From Variovorax paradoxus (GTDB lineage: Bacteria; Pseudomonadota; Gammaproteobacteria; Burkholderiales; Burkholderiaceae_C): a DNA stretch of 64,000 bases. The translations under genes were made by a program, and so were the position numbers. The notes beneath the pieces are model-generated. The model was not told the origin of the DNA and made no database searches. It saw nothing but the letters and a program-made list of their open reading frames with translations. The DNA lies in the NCBI RefSeq assembly GCF_029919115.1, contig NZ_CP123990.1:3162001-3226000 (forward strand). The letters are read 5' to 3'. This document shows positions 18,503 to 26,947 of this stretch, piece after piece (the stretch's first letter is position 1; every line of letters starts with the position of its first letter).

Positions 18503-20092
18503 ATGAAGCAAGGGCTGTCCCTTCGCGTCTCGCAGCACCTGGCGCTCACGCCCCAGCTGCAGCAGTCGATCCGGCTGCTGCAGCTTTCCACGCTCGAACT
18601 GAGCCAGGAAGTGGAGCAGATGCTCGACGAAAACCCGTTCCTCGAGCGCACCGCGGAAGAAGCGGCGCGCGAGGAATTCGGGCTCGACGCCGTCGACACC
18701 CCGGCTCCGCGCGATGAAGCGGCGGAGGCCGGCGAAGGCGAATTCGCCTCGCTTCCGGCCAGCAGCGCGACCACCCCTGCGTCCGAAACCCCCACCACCG
18801 AGGCCGACACCCCCGCCGCCGACATTGCCGAGCGCGAGCCCGACTGGGAAGGCGACGGCACCGTCGACATGGCCCCGGACGACAGCGAGTGGGGCGGCGA
18901 CGCGCCCGCGCGGCAAAACAACCTTGGCGACGACGAGCGCGCCGACGCCACCGAACTCGCGCGCAGCCAGGAGTCGCTGCAGTCCTTCCTGCACCGTCAG
19001 GCGCTCAGCCTGCGCCTGAACGAGAACGACAGTGCCGCGCTGCGCTTCCTGATCGAATCGCTGAACGACGACGGCTACCTCGAAGATTCGCTGCCCGCCC
19101 TGGCCTCGGGCCTTGCAGGCGACGACAACGACCAGTTCGACGAACTGGTCCACCACTTCCAGGTGGCGCTCGGCCTGCTCCAAAGCCTGGAGCCCGCCGG
19201 CGTCGGCGCGCGAGACTTGGGCGAATGCCTGAGCATCCAGCTGCGCGCCCTGGCCGGCAAGGACGAAACCGAAGAGCAGGCGCTGGTCCGCAAGACCGCC
19301 ATCGCCATCTGCAAGCAGCCGATGGAACTGCTCGCGCGGCGCGACTTCAAGCGCCTGGCCACGCTCACCCGCACCAACGAAGACCTGGTGCGCTCGGCGC
19401 TGCAGGTCATCTCGCGCCTCGAGCCCAAGCCGGGCCGCCGCTTTGTCGACGTCGAGCGCAACATCGTGATTCCCGACGTCATCGTTACCAAGGTCGGCCG
19501 CGGCACCAACGTCAAGTTCCGCGTCATGCTCAACCCAGAGGTCATGCCGCGCCTGCGCGTGCACGACATCTATGCCGGCGCGCTCAAGTCGCACAAGGGC
19601 GAAGGCAGCCAGGCCCTGTCGCAGCGGCTGCAGGAAGCGCGCTGGTTCATCAAGAACATACAGCAGCGCTTCGACACCATCCTGCGCGTGAGCAATGCCA
19701 TCGTCGAGCGGCAGAAGAGCTACTTCGTGCACGGCGAGCTTGCCATGCGGCCGCTGGTGCTGCGCGAGATTGCCGACGAGCTCGGCCTGCACGAATCGAC
19801 CATCTCTCGCGTGACCACGGCCAAGTACATGGCCACGCCCTTCGGCACGGTCGAGCTCAAGTATTTCTTTGGCTCCGCGCTCGGCACCGAGACCGGCGGC
19901 AATGCGTCGAGCACCGCCGTGCGCGCGCTGATCAAGCAGTTCGTGAGCTCCGAAAGCATCAAGAAGCCGCTGTCGGACAGCCAGATTTCCGAGATGCTGA
20001 AAGAGCAGGGCATCGAATGCGCGCGGCGCACGGTGGCCAAGTACCGCGAAGCCCTGCGCATCGCCCCCGCCAACCTTCGCAAGGCGCTGTAG
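18503..20092 (+). CDS. rpoN: RNA polymerase sigma-54 factor
   Basis: Sigma factor for -24/-12 promoters that require enhancer-binding ATPases. 529 residues: region I LSLRVSQHLALTPQLQQSI; a long acidic, Thr/Pro/Ala-rich region II (residues about 55-150); the core-binding domain; and the C-terminal helix-turn-helix and RpoN box (ARRTVAKYREALRI). An AAGGGAGGAG site precedes the ATG. The downstream gene is a phospholipase D-like lipoprotein rather than the usual hibernation factor gene hpf. Confidence 0.96.
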   Translation: MKQGLSLRVSQHLALTPQLQQSIRLLQLSTLELSQEVEQMLDENPFLERTAEEAAREEFGLDAVDTPAPRDEAAEAGEGEFASLPASSATTPASETPTTEADTPAADIAEREPDWEGDGTVDMAPDDSEWGGDAPARQNNLGDDERADATELARSQESLQSFLHRQALSLRLNENDSAALRFLIESLNDDGYLEDSLPALASGLAGDDNDQFDELVHHFQVALGLLQSLEPAGVGARDLGECLSIQLRALAGKDETEEQALVRKTAIAICKQPMELLARRDFKRLATLTRTNEDLVRSALQVISRLEPKPGRRFVDVERNIVIPDVIVTKVGRGTNVKFRVMLNPEVMPRLRVHDIYAGALKSHKGEGSQALSQRLQEARWFIKNIQQRFDTILRVSNAIVERQKSYFVHGELAMRPLVLREIADELGLHESTISRVTTAKYMATPFGTVELKYFFGSALGTETGGNASSTAVRALIKQFVSSESIKKPLSDSQISEMLKEQGIECARRTVAKYREALRIAPANLRKAL

Positions 20093-20101
20093 AAAGCCGC
20101 A

Positions 20102-21706
20102 ATGGCCCGCCGCCGCTTGCCGTCGCGCTGTGGGCAATGGCTTCTGGCCACGGCGGCTGCACTGCTGATCGGCGGCTGCGCCACCTTGCCCGACGAGGCG
20201 CCGCGCGCGCCCACCAAGGCCATGGCGGTATCGGCCGACACCGCGCTCGGCAAGATCGCGCTGGCTTCGCAGCCCGCCCCCGACCTGAGCGGCTTTCGAT
20301 TGATGCCGGGCGGCGACTTTGCCTTCGACACGCGCATACAGCTCGCGCGCCGCGCCCAGCGCACGCTCGACGTGCAGTACTACCAGATCGAGAACGACGA
20401 AACCGGCCGCTACCTGCTGCGCACCCTGCGCGACGCGGCGGTGCGCGGCGTGCGCGTGCGCCTCTTGATGGACGACCTCTACACCTCGGGCGAGGACGAC
20501 CTGCTGCTGGGGCTTGCCGCCACGCCGAACGTCGAGCTGCGCCTGTTCAATCCGTTTCCCGCCGGGCGCGCCAGCCTGCTCAAGCGCTTCACCGCCTCGC
20601 TGTTCGACTTCAGCCGCGTCAACCGGCGCATGCACAACAAGCTCTTCATTGCCGACGGCGCCATGGCCGTGGCGGGCGGGCGCAACATCGGCAACCAGTA
20701 TTTCAGGCGCACCGCGGGCGAGAATTTTCTCGACCTCGACACTTTCGTGACCGGCGCGCTGGTGCCGCGCCTCGGCACCCTGTTCGACCAATACTGGAAC
20801 AGCCCCTACGTGCGGCCGATCCAGTCGGTGGTGCCCACCGGCCTCGCGCCTGAAGAACTCCAAAAGCGCTTCGAAGCCGCCACCGGCCCCGACACCACGC
20901 CGCCGCCGCCCCGACCCGCGCCCAACGATCTGCTCGGCTACAGCCCGATCGCCGAAGACCTTGCCGCCGGCAAGCTCGGCCTGATCTGGGCCCTTGCCGA
21001 GGCCTATGCCGATTCGCCCGACCGCGTGATCGGCAAGACCGCGTCGTACGGCGGCGTGCCGCTGCTCGACGTCGACAGCGTGCGCTACAACGTGGTCGAG
21101 CAGATGCGGCGCGCGCGCTCCGAAGTGACCATCGTCTCGCCCTACCTGATCCCAGGCGAGGCCGGCCTTGAGGTGATGCGCGAGATTCGCCGGCGCAACG
21201 TGAAGATCAGCGTGGTCACCAATTCGCTGGCTGCCACCGACGAGCCGCTGGTGCACACCGCCTACCGCCGCTACCGGCCCGACATGCTGGAGCTGGGGGC
21301 CGACCTGTACGAACTGAGCACCACGCGCACCCGCCGCAGCGTGCGGCTGGGGCTCTTCGGCACCTCCGTGGGCCGGCTGCATGCCAAGTCGGCGGTGATC
21401 GATCGGCAAATACTTTTCGTCGGCTCGATGAACTTCGATCCGCGCTCCGAAACGCACAACACCGAAATCGGCCTTTTCATCCGCAGCCCCGAGATGGCGC
21501 AGCAGGCGCTCAAGCTCATCGACGTGCTCAAGCAGCAGGGCGCCTACCGGCTGCGCTTTGCCGGGGACGGCAGCAAGTCGCGCATCGAGTGGATCAGCGA
21601 GGAGGCCGGCAAGACCACGGTGCTGAACGAGGAGCCCGACTCCGATTTCTGGGGCCGCGCGATGCTCGAACTGCTGGCGCCGCTGACGCCCGAGAGCCTG
21701 CTGTAG
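20102..21706 (+). CDS. phospholipase D-family lipoprotein, cardiolipin synthase C-like
   Basis: A 534-residue exported lipoprotein with a lipobox near residue 25 (LLATAAALLIGGCA), then two phospholipase D domains. The HKD motifs are RMHNKLFIADGAMAVAGGRN at about residue 176 and LHAKSAVIDRQILFVGSMNF at about residue 425, the latter followed by SETHNTEIGLFI. This layout matches ClsC-type cardiolipin synthases, which join phospholipid head groups; phosphatidyltransfer or phosphodiesterase activity is inferred. It starts nine bases after rpoN and is likely in that transcript. Confidence 0.86.
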   Translation: MARRRLPSRCGQWLLATAAALLIGGCATLPDEAPRAPTKAMAVSADTALGKIALASQPAPDLSGFRLMPGGDFAFDTRIQLARRAQRTLDVQYYQIENDETGRYLLRTLRDAAVRGVRVRLLMDDLYTSGEDDLLLGLAATPNVELRLFNPFPAGRASLLKRFTASLFDFSRVNRRMHNKLFIADGAMAVAGGRNIGNQYFRRTAGENFLDLDTFVTGALVPRLGTLFDQYWNSPYVRPIQSVVPTGLAPEELQKRFEAATGPDTTPPPPRPAPNDLLGYSPIAEDLAAGKLGLIWALAEAYADSPDRVIGKTASYGGVPLLDVDSVRYNVVEQMRRARSEVTIVSPYLIPGEAGLEVMREIRRRNVKISVVTNSLAATDEPLVHTAYRRYRPDMLELGADLYELSTTRTRRSVRLGLFGTSVGRLHAKSAVIDRQILFVGSMNFDPRSETHNTEIGLFIRSPEMAQQALKLIDVLKQQGAYRLRFAGDGSKSRIEWISEEAGKTTVLNEEPDSDFWGRAMLELLAPLTPESLL

Positions 21707-21726
21707 CCCGCCTCCCGGGTCTGCCT

Positions 21727-22359
21727 TTATTGCTGCACGTTGACCGCTTCGACCTGCACCAGCAGCTTCACCTTGTTCTCGAAGCCGAAGTTCAGGCCCC
21801 AGGTGATGCCCCAGTCGCTGCGCTGCACCGTGGTCTCGAAATCGCCGCCGCAGACCTGGCGGTTGATGAGCGGATTCAGGTAGCAGTTGAAGCGCACGGC
21901 CTTCAGCGTGACCGGCTTGGTCTGCCCCATCAGCGTGAGCGTGCCCGGCACGTCGGCCACCTTGTCGCCGTTGAAATCGATGCGGTCCGCCACGAAGCGG
22001 CCGGTCGGAAACTCGGCCACGTTGAAGAAGTCCTTGCTTTGCACATGGCGGTTGAGCAGGTCGACGCCGGTGTTGATGGAGCTGATGTCCATGGTGATGT
22101 CGACCTTGCCGCTGGTGCCGGCGGCGTCGATCTGCACCGTGCCGTCCTTGGTGCTGAAGCGCCCGCGGTTGGTGGTGGTGCCGTAGTGCCCCATTTCGTA
22201 CATCACGAAGGTGTGGGTCGGGTCGATCACGTAGCTGGCATTCTTGACCGGGCCGCCCGCGGGCTTGGCGGCCACGGGTGGCGCGGTGTATTCCTGCGCA
22301 AGGGCCGGAGCGGCAAGAACCGCGGCAGAAAGCGCGGCAGCAATGGAGAGCTTCTTCAT
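21727..22359 (-). CDS. YceI-family periplasmic protein (second copy)
   Basis: A 210-residue exported lipocalin-like protein. A signal peptide (MKKLSIAAALSAAVLAAPALA) precedes the YceI fold: YVIDPTHTFVMYEMGHYG, VDITMDISSINTGVDLLNRH, FFNVAEFPTGRFVADRIDF, GTLTLMGQTKPVTLKAVRF. YceI proteins bind isoprenoid lipids such as ubiquinone-8 or polyprenyl chains. Last gene of the cytochrome b561 - YceI - YceI operon, 59 bases after the other copy. No strong ribosome site is seen for this start. Confidence 0.9.
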   Translation of the reverse strand: MKKLSIAAALSAAVLAAPALAQEYTAPPVAAKPAGGPVKNASYVIDPTHTFVMYEMGHYGTTTNRGRFSTKDGTVQIDAAGTSGKVDITMDISSINTGVDLLNRHVQSKDFFNVAEFPTGRFVADRIDFNGDKVADVPGTLTLMGQTKPVTLKAVRFNCYLNPLINRQVCGGDFETTVQRSDWGITWGLNFGFENKVKLLVQVEAVNVQQ

Positions 22360-22418
22360 GGCAAAGGGGCGTGGGGCGTGCTCGTGAAAAAAACGGTTTG
22401 GGAAGAAGAAACGGCTGC

Positions 22419-22997
22419 TCAAAGCGGACTAAGGCCCGCGAGCGTGAACTTGAAGCGAACCTGCACGTCGTTGCCGACCACCGAGGTGTCGGTCCATTCG
22501 CCGTCGCCCACCTTGTAGTCGAGCCGCTGGATCGTAAAGCTTCCGGTGGCCACCGCGTAGCCGCCGGCCGGCGCGATGGAGACCGGCACGGTGACCTGCC
22601 GGGCAATGTTCTTGATGGTGAGCTTGCCCGCCATCTCGAACCGGCCGTCGCCCAGTGCCTTGATGGCGTTCGACTGGAAGCTGGCCTGCGGAAAATGCGC
22701 GGTGTCGAACCACGGCGGCTTGGGCAGTTCGGCATCGCTCATCGGCACGCCGAGCGATGCGCTCCCCGTGTCGATCTGCAGCGCGACGGTGCCGCCCTCG
22801 GGCTTTCTTGGATCGAAGGCCACCTGCGCGTCGAACTTCTTGAAAGTGCCCTCCACGGGCACGCCCATCTGCTTGCTGACGAAGGCGATCTGGCTTTTGT
22901 CGGCCACGAGCCGGACCGGCCCCGCCGGCTCGGCGCCCGCGGGCGCCAGGGCGGCGAGCGCCGCGGCCGCAAGGAACAAGCGAAGAATGCGCTTCAT
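22419..22997 (-). CDS. YceI-family periplasmic protein (first copy)
   Basis: A 192-residue YceI protein with a signal peptide (ILRLFLAAAALAALAPAGAE). The fold is shown by VRLVADKSQIAFVSKQMGVP, FKKFDAQVAFDPRKPEGGTV, WFDTAHFPQASFQSNAIKAL and KLTIKNIARQVTVPVSI. It starts at 22997 with an AAGGAAT ribosome site, and its ATG overlaps the cytochrome b561 stop (ATGA). The two YceI copies are clearly different in sequence, so they are not a recent duplication. Likely carries or senses a quinone-like lipid used by the cytochrome. Confidence 0.92.
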   Translation of the reverse strand: MKRILRLFLAAAALAALAPAGAEPAGPVRLVADKSQIAFVSKQMGVPVEGTFKKFDAQVAFDPRKPEGGTVALQIDTGSASLGVPMSDAELPKPPWFDTAHFPQASFQSNAIKALGDGRFEMAGKLTIKNIARQVTVPVSIAPAGGYAVATGSFTIQRLDYKVGDGEWTDTSVVGNDVQVRFKFTLAGLSPL

Positions 22998-23623
22998 TGG
23001 GAAGATTCCTTGCGTGGCGCGGGCCACATGCGTTTCAAGATGCCGTCGCGGTCGATCCAGTGGTGCTTGAGCACTGCCGCCACGTGCAGCAGCGCCAGGG
23101 CGGCCAGCGTGAACGCGCCGCCCTTGTGCAGGGGCTTCAGCACGGCCTCGGCCAGTTCCTTGTCCACCGGCATGAAGTCGGGCAGCGGCAGCAGGCCGAA
23201 CCACACGACCGGAAAACCCATGGCCGAACTGTAGGCCCAGCCGAACAGCGGCACCGCAATAAACAGCAGGTACATCAGCGCGTGGCTCGCCAGGTAGCCG
23301 GCGCGTTGCCAGCTCGGCATGGCCGCCGCCGAGGATGCCGGCAGCGGCGGCGGGGCGTGGCGCAGCCGCCAGAGCAGCCGCAAGGCCGACAGCAGGAGGA
23401 TGGTCACGCCGGCCCATTTGTGCCAGTTGTAGAGCTTGATGCGGGCGGGCGAGAGCGGCAGGCCGGTCATGTAGAGGCCCACGCCGAGCGAGGCGACGAT
23501 CATTGCCGCAAGCAGCCAGTGCAGCGTGATGGCAACCGGGCCGTAGCGCGGTTCCTGCGGGGCGGGCAGGCGTGCATGGGCAGCTGCGGCTGGGGCGGAA
23601 GGTAGGGGTGTGTCGGCGGGCAT
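22994..23623 (-). CDS. cytochrome b561-family membrane protein
   Basis: A di-heme, four-helix membrane protein of the CybB type that moves electrons to or from quinone at the inner membrane. Helices and heme-ligand His are visible in YGPVAITLHWLLAAMIVASL, RIKLYNWHKWAGVTILLLSA, ASHALMYLLFIAVPLFGWAY and PLHKGGAFTLAALALLHVAA followed by LKHHWIDRDGILKRM. About 209 residues from the ATG at 23623; an ATG at 23656 would add 11 residues and neither has a strong ribosome site. Its stop overlaps the YceI start. Confidence 0.9.
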   Translation of the reverse strand: MPADTPLPSAPAAAAHARLPAPQEPRYGPVAITLHWLLAAMIVASLGVGLYMTGLPLSPARIKLYNWHKWAGVTILLLSALRLLWRLRHAPPPLPASSAAAMPSWQRAGYLASHALMYLLFIAVPLFGWAYSSAMGFPVVWFGLLPLPDFMPVDKELAEAVLKPLHKGGAFTLAALALLHVAAVLKHHWIDRDGILKRMWPAPRKESSQ

Positions 23624-23746
23624 CGAAGCAGGACCAGCGGCCTGTGCGCGGAGCATATATCGGAAGAGACGAAGGCACCGCACGAGCCGTGCCAAGCGCG
23701 GCGACAATGGCGTTTCCCAGCAGCCGATGACGATGGCGGACCCCTT

Positions 23747-24997
23747 GTGAACGATCTCTCCCTTTTCCTGCCTTGCGCCGCCGGCGTCGAGGAACTCCTG
23801 GCGCAGGAAGTCCATGCGCTCACCGGCCGCGTGGGGCAAGACCTGCTCACGCTGCGCGGCGGCGTGCGGGTGCGCGCCGAGTGGCGCGACGCGCTCAAGC
23901 TCAATCTGCACAGCCGCCTCGCGCAGCGCGTGCTGGTCGAACTGGCCCACGCACCGTATCGCAGCGAAAACGACCTGTACGCCATCGCAAGCGGCGTGGC
24001 CTGGGAGATCTGGTTCACGCCCAGGCAGACTTTCAAGATCGAGACCACGGCCCAGCACAGCCCGCTGCAGAGCCTGAACTTTGCAACGCTGCGCATCAAG
24101 GACGCCATTGCCGACCGTTTTCGCGCCAAGGCCAACGGCGTGCGCCCGAGCATCGAAACGCAGTGGCCCGACTGCCGCGTGTTCGCCCACCTGACCACCG
24201 ACCACTGCACGCTCTACATCGATACGTCGGGCGAGCCGCTCTTCAAGCGCGGCTGGCGGCAGGACAAGGGCGATGCACCCCTTAAAGAAACCCTGGCCGC
24301 CGCCATGCTGGCCGCCAGCGGCTGGTGGAATCCCGAAACCGGCGCGGTGGCCGCCGAACCGCTTTACGACCCGTGCTGCGGCAGCGGCACCATTGCGATC
24401 GAGGCGGCGCAAATCGCGCGCGGCATTCCGGCGGGGTCGCTGCGGCGCTTCGGCTTCGAAAAGCTGCTGCCGTTCCAGGCGCACGTGTGGGATGCCATCA
24501 AGAAGGCTGCCCAGTCGACTGCGCCCGTGCGCGAGGTTGCGATCTTCGGCTCCGACGTTTCGCACCGCATGGTCGACTTTGCCGAGCGCAACGCGGAACG
24601 CGCCGGTGTTGCCGACGCCATCGAATTCCGCGGCGGCGACGCGCTGCAGCGCATGCCGCCGGCCGAGGGCGGCGTGATCATGCTCAACCCGCCGTACGGC
24701 GAGCGGATCGAGGTGGGCGGGGTCGCGCGCTTCGGCGCCCGCGAAGCCGCACAGACGCCCGGCAGTTCAGCAGGCGGCGAAGGTGGCCAAGGCGGTGACG
24801 GCGGTGAGTTCTTTCCGCAGCTTGCCACGCACTGGAAGAAAAACTACGCCGGCTGGACCGCCTGGGTGCTCACGCCCGACCTGAAGCTGCCCCGGCAGAT
24901 GCGGCTCAAGGAGTCGCGCCGCGTGCCCATGTGGAACGGCCCCATCGAGTGCCGGTTGTTCCGTTTCGACATGGTGGCGGGTTCGGCCCGGAAGTAG
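23747..24997 (+). CDS. THUMP-domain RNA guanine-N2 methyltransferase (RlmL N-terminal type)
   Basis: A 416-residue SAM-dependent methyltransferase of the RlmL/YpsC type, predicted to make m2G in 23S rRNA. An N-terminal ferredoxin-like/THUMP region (LFLPCAAGVEELLAQEVHAL, VFAHLTTDHCTLYIDTSGEP, LFKRGWRQDKGDAPLKETLA) precedes the catalytic domain with YDPCCGSGTIAIEAAQIA and the motif IV IMLNPPYGERIE. It starts at a GTG (23747); no in-frame ATG lies nearby upstream. A Gly/Ser-rich loop near residue 345 is an insertion. It corresponds to the first half of E. coli RlmKL. Divergent from the cytochrome b561 gene. Confidence 0.9.
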   Translation: MNDLSLFLPCAAGVEELLAQEVHALTGRVGQDLLTLRGGVRVRAEWRDALKLNLHSRLAQRVLVELAHAPYRSENDLYAIASGVAWEIWFTPRQTFKIETTAQHSPLQSLNFATLRIKDAIADRFRAKANGVRPSIETQWPDCRVFAHLTTDHCTLYIDTSGEPLFKRGWRQDKGDAPLKETLAAAMLAASGWWNPETGAVAAEPLYDPCCGSGTIAIEAAQIARGIPAGSLRRFGFEKLLPFQAHVWDAIKKAAQSTAPVREVAIFGSDVSHRMVDFAERNAERAGVADAIEFRGGDALQRMPPAEGGVIMLNPPYGERIEVGGVARFGAREAAQTPGSSAGGEGGQGGDGGEFFPQLATHWKKNYAGWTAWVLTPDLKLPRQMRLKESRRVPMWNGPIECRLFRFDMVAGSARK

Positions 24998-25022
24998 CCG
25001 CGGCCAGGCGGCGCCGTGGGGG

Positions 25023-25445
25023 CTACTTGGCGCCCACGCCGCATGCCGCGTTCACCGTTCGCGCTGCCAGGTCGCCCGGCAGGCCGGCAAAATTCATCGG
25101 ACGAACGTCGCCTTCGTCGAACTCGCGCACAGCCAACGGCGGCCCGACGAAGTTCGGCTCGGCGAAGTAGGTGGCGCTCGCATAGCGCGCCTTGCGGGCT
25201 TCGCAATCGACGCTCGCCTTTGCCGTGACAGACCGGAACTTGAGGCCGTCCTGGCCTGCTCGGGGCTCGGCCAGGCTGATCCGCACCGCCACCAGGCGCT
25301 TGCTCCCATCGACCACCACGCTGGTCGGGTCGACCTGCACATAGGTGTTGGCCGCTTCCCCGGGCGAACCCGCCAGGGTGAGCCATTCCGCATGGGCGAG
25401 CGGACCGGTGCAAAGGGCGAGCAGCAGCAGGGAAAGTCGTTTCAT
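25023..25445 (-). CDS. surface-adhesin E-like exported protein
   Basis: A 140-residue protein with a signal peptide (MKRLSLLLLALCTGPLAHAE) and a single small domain: WLTLAGSPGEAANTYVQVDP, VVVDGSKRLVAVRISLAEPR, SVTAKASVDCEARKARYAS and a late Cys in VNAACG. The pattern (a value of an exported protein that compares a stored quantity with a paired Cys) matches the family named after Haemophilus surface-adhesin E, common in Betaproteobacteria without known function. I start at 25445 where the signal peptide begins. Divergent from the PIN-domain gene. Confidence 0.72.
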   Translation of the reverse strand: MKRLSLLLLALCTGPLAHAEWLTLAGSPGEAANTYVQVDPTSVVVDGSKRLVAVRISLAEPRAGQDGLKFRSVTAKASVDCEARKARYASATYFAEPNFVGPPLAVREFDEGDVRPMNFAGLPGDLAARTVNAACGVGAK

Positions 25446-25491
25446 GGTCAGGGTTGGAGGGCACCGCGCACGGTCGGCGAGCAGATTGTGA

Positions 25492-26007
25492 ATGGACTGC
25501 ACCGTTTGCGTTTGCGATAGCGCATGGTGCAACATCGGGGTTATTCCAAACGCACAAATTTCCATTTCTCCGGCAGAAGCAAACGCCGCGCCCGGCGCCT
25601 TCGTGGTGATCGACACCAACATCGCGCTCGACCTGCTGGTGTTCGACAACCCCGATTGCCTGCCGCTGGCCGCAGCCCTTGCCGCCAGCGAGCTGCGCTG
25701 GCTGGCCACCGCTTCCATGCGCGACGAGCTCGAGCGGGTGCTCGGCTATCCGCTTATTGCAGCCCGCCTGGCGCGCCGGGGCATCGCCCCCCAGGGCGTT
25801 CTGGCGGCTTTCGATGAGCGCGTGCTACTGGTTGCCGAAACGCCTCCGCGCGCACCGTGCGTGTGCAAGGACCCGGACGACCAGGTCTTCATCGACCTGG
25901 CGGTCGCCCGGCGGGCAAGGCTGCTCAGCAAGGACCAGGCCGTGCTGACGATGCGCAAGCGGCTCGCTGCGCAAGGCGTGGTGGTGCAGGCGGTGCTGGC
26001 GTTCTAG
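25492..26007 (+). CDS. PIN-domain protein, putative toxin component without visible antitoxin
   Basis: A protein of up to 171 residues with a PIN nuclease fold. Acidic residues that would bind magnesium are in FVVIDTNIALDLLVFDNP, SMRDELERVLGYP, and CKDPDDQVFIDLAVARRARL followed by LLSKDQAVL. It belongs to the group annotated as putative PIN-family toxins. The first 35 residues before FVVIDTNI are not typical, and the true start may be a GTG closer to 25600. No small antitoxin gene lies beside it, so the toxin label is a family name and not evidence of a module here. Confidence 0.72.
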   Translation: MDCTVCVCDSAWCNIGVIPNAQISISPAEANAAPGAFVVIDTNIALDLLVFDNPDCLPLAAALAASELRWLATASMRDELERVLGYPLIAARLARRGIAPQGVLAAFDERVLLVAETPPRAPCVCKDPDDQVFIDLAVARRARLLSKDQAVLTMRKRLAAQGVVVQAVLAF

Positions 26008-26020
26008 CGGCTAGAACCCA

Positions 26021-26947
26021 CTAGGACCTGCGGCTGCCCGAAGAAGCCGCCCCGGCGCCGTGCCACCGCCCCAGGAGCCGGGCCACCGCGCGCACGCGCT
26101 GCGTGTCGCGGCCCCAGCGGCGGCTGGCGGGCAGGCGCTGCGCCCACTTCATGCGCCGGGCCGCCTCGGCGATGCGCGCGCGAACTTCATCGCCTACCTC
26201 TGCCAGCGCGGCGTGCCAGTGCACGCCGGCAGCTTCGGGCGCTGCGGCCTCGAGCATCATGGCCGTGGAGTGCAGGTAGCTGAGCCAGTCGCGCGCCTGG
26301 CATTCGGCCAGCGTCATGACTTCGGAAGGGTCGTCCTCGAAGTCGATGTAGCCGATGACCCCGTCGGGGCACTGCACCAGGTTGCGGTCGAAAGCCTGGC
26401 TCAGGTGCTGGCCGTGCACATGCACCCTGGCAATGGCGGCCAGCCCCTCGCGCCACACGGCCAGCAGCGCGGCCGGCCCGGCCGAGGCGGCCTGGTCGAG
26501 CTTTTCCTGCAGCACCACGGTGTTGCGGCCGCTTTGGCCCAGGTCGGAAATCAGCAGGCCGTCGGGCTGCTGCGCCAGCACCGCGGGCACGCGAAGGCCC
26601 GCGGCCGCCAGTTGGCGGAGGCGCCGGGCCTCGGTGGCAATGGCCGCCTCGCCACCCGGATTGGGCACCGGCTTGATGATGTCCAGCCGCGCCATGCGCG
26701 CGACCGCAGCCATCACGCGGTAGCCCCATTTGCCGTGGCGCGGACCGGCCTTCTTGAGCCACACGCGTTCGCTGCCCAGCCGGTGGCTGGCCACGTTTTT
26801 CTGCTGCTTGGGCAAGGCCGCGCGCAAGAACTCGGCGTAGTCGCCCGGCCCCGGCACAAAAGGCTGCGTGTCCAGCGGCGCAGGCGCCGAGGCCGCACCC
26901 TTGGCGCTTTGCAATCGCGCCGACCCGCCGCGTCGCAAGGGGTTCAT
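26021..26947 (-). CDS. kinase-like (LPS kinase/RIO-type) protein
   Basis: A 308-residue protein with a protein-kinase-like fold. VWLKKAGPRHGKWGYRV carries a Lys-rich strand, GLLISDLGQSGRNTVVLQEK resembles the hinge, QHLSQAFDRNLVQ fits a catalytic loop with Asp and Asn, and VIGYIDFEDDPSEVMTLAEC supplies the metal-binding Asp. This pattern resembles WaaP/RIO-like small-molecule or LPS kinases. Its ATG overlaps the stop of the glutamate-synthase-like gene (ATGA), so the two are translationally coupled. Substrate unknown. Confidence 0.62.
   Translation of the reverse strand: MNPLRRGGSARLQSAKGAASAPAPLDTQPFVPGPGDYAEFLRAALPKQQKNVASHRLGSERVWLKKAGPRHGKWGYRVMAAVARMARLDIIKPVPNPGGEAAIATEARRLRQLAAAGLRVPAVLAQQPDGLLISDLGQSGRNTVVLQEKLDQAASAGPAALLAVWREGLAAIARVHVHGQHLSQAFDRNLVQCPDGVIGYIDFEDDPSEVMTLAECQARDWLSYLHSTAMMLEAAAPEAAGVHWHAALAEVGDEVRARIAEAARRMKWAQRLPASRRWGRDTQRVRAVARLLGRWHGAGAASSGSRRS

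Noticed and set aside
25492..26007. Toxin-antitoxin module around the PIN gene
   Set aside because: No small antitoxin frame with a ribosome site lies beside it; the upstream neighbour is a divergent exported protein.
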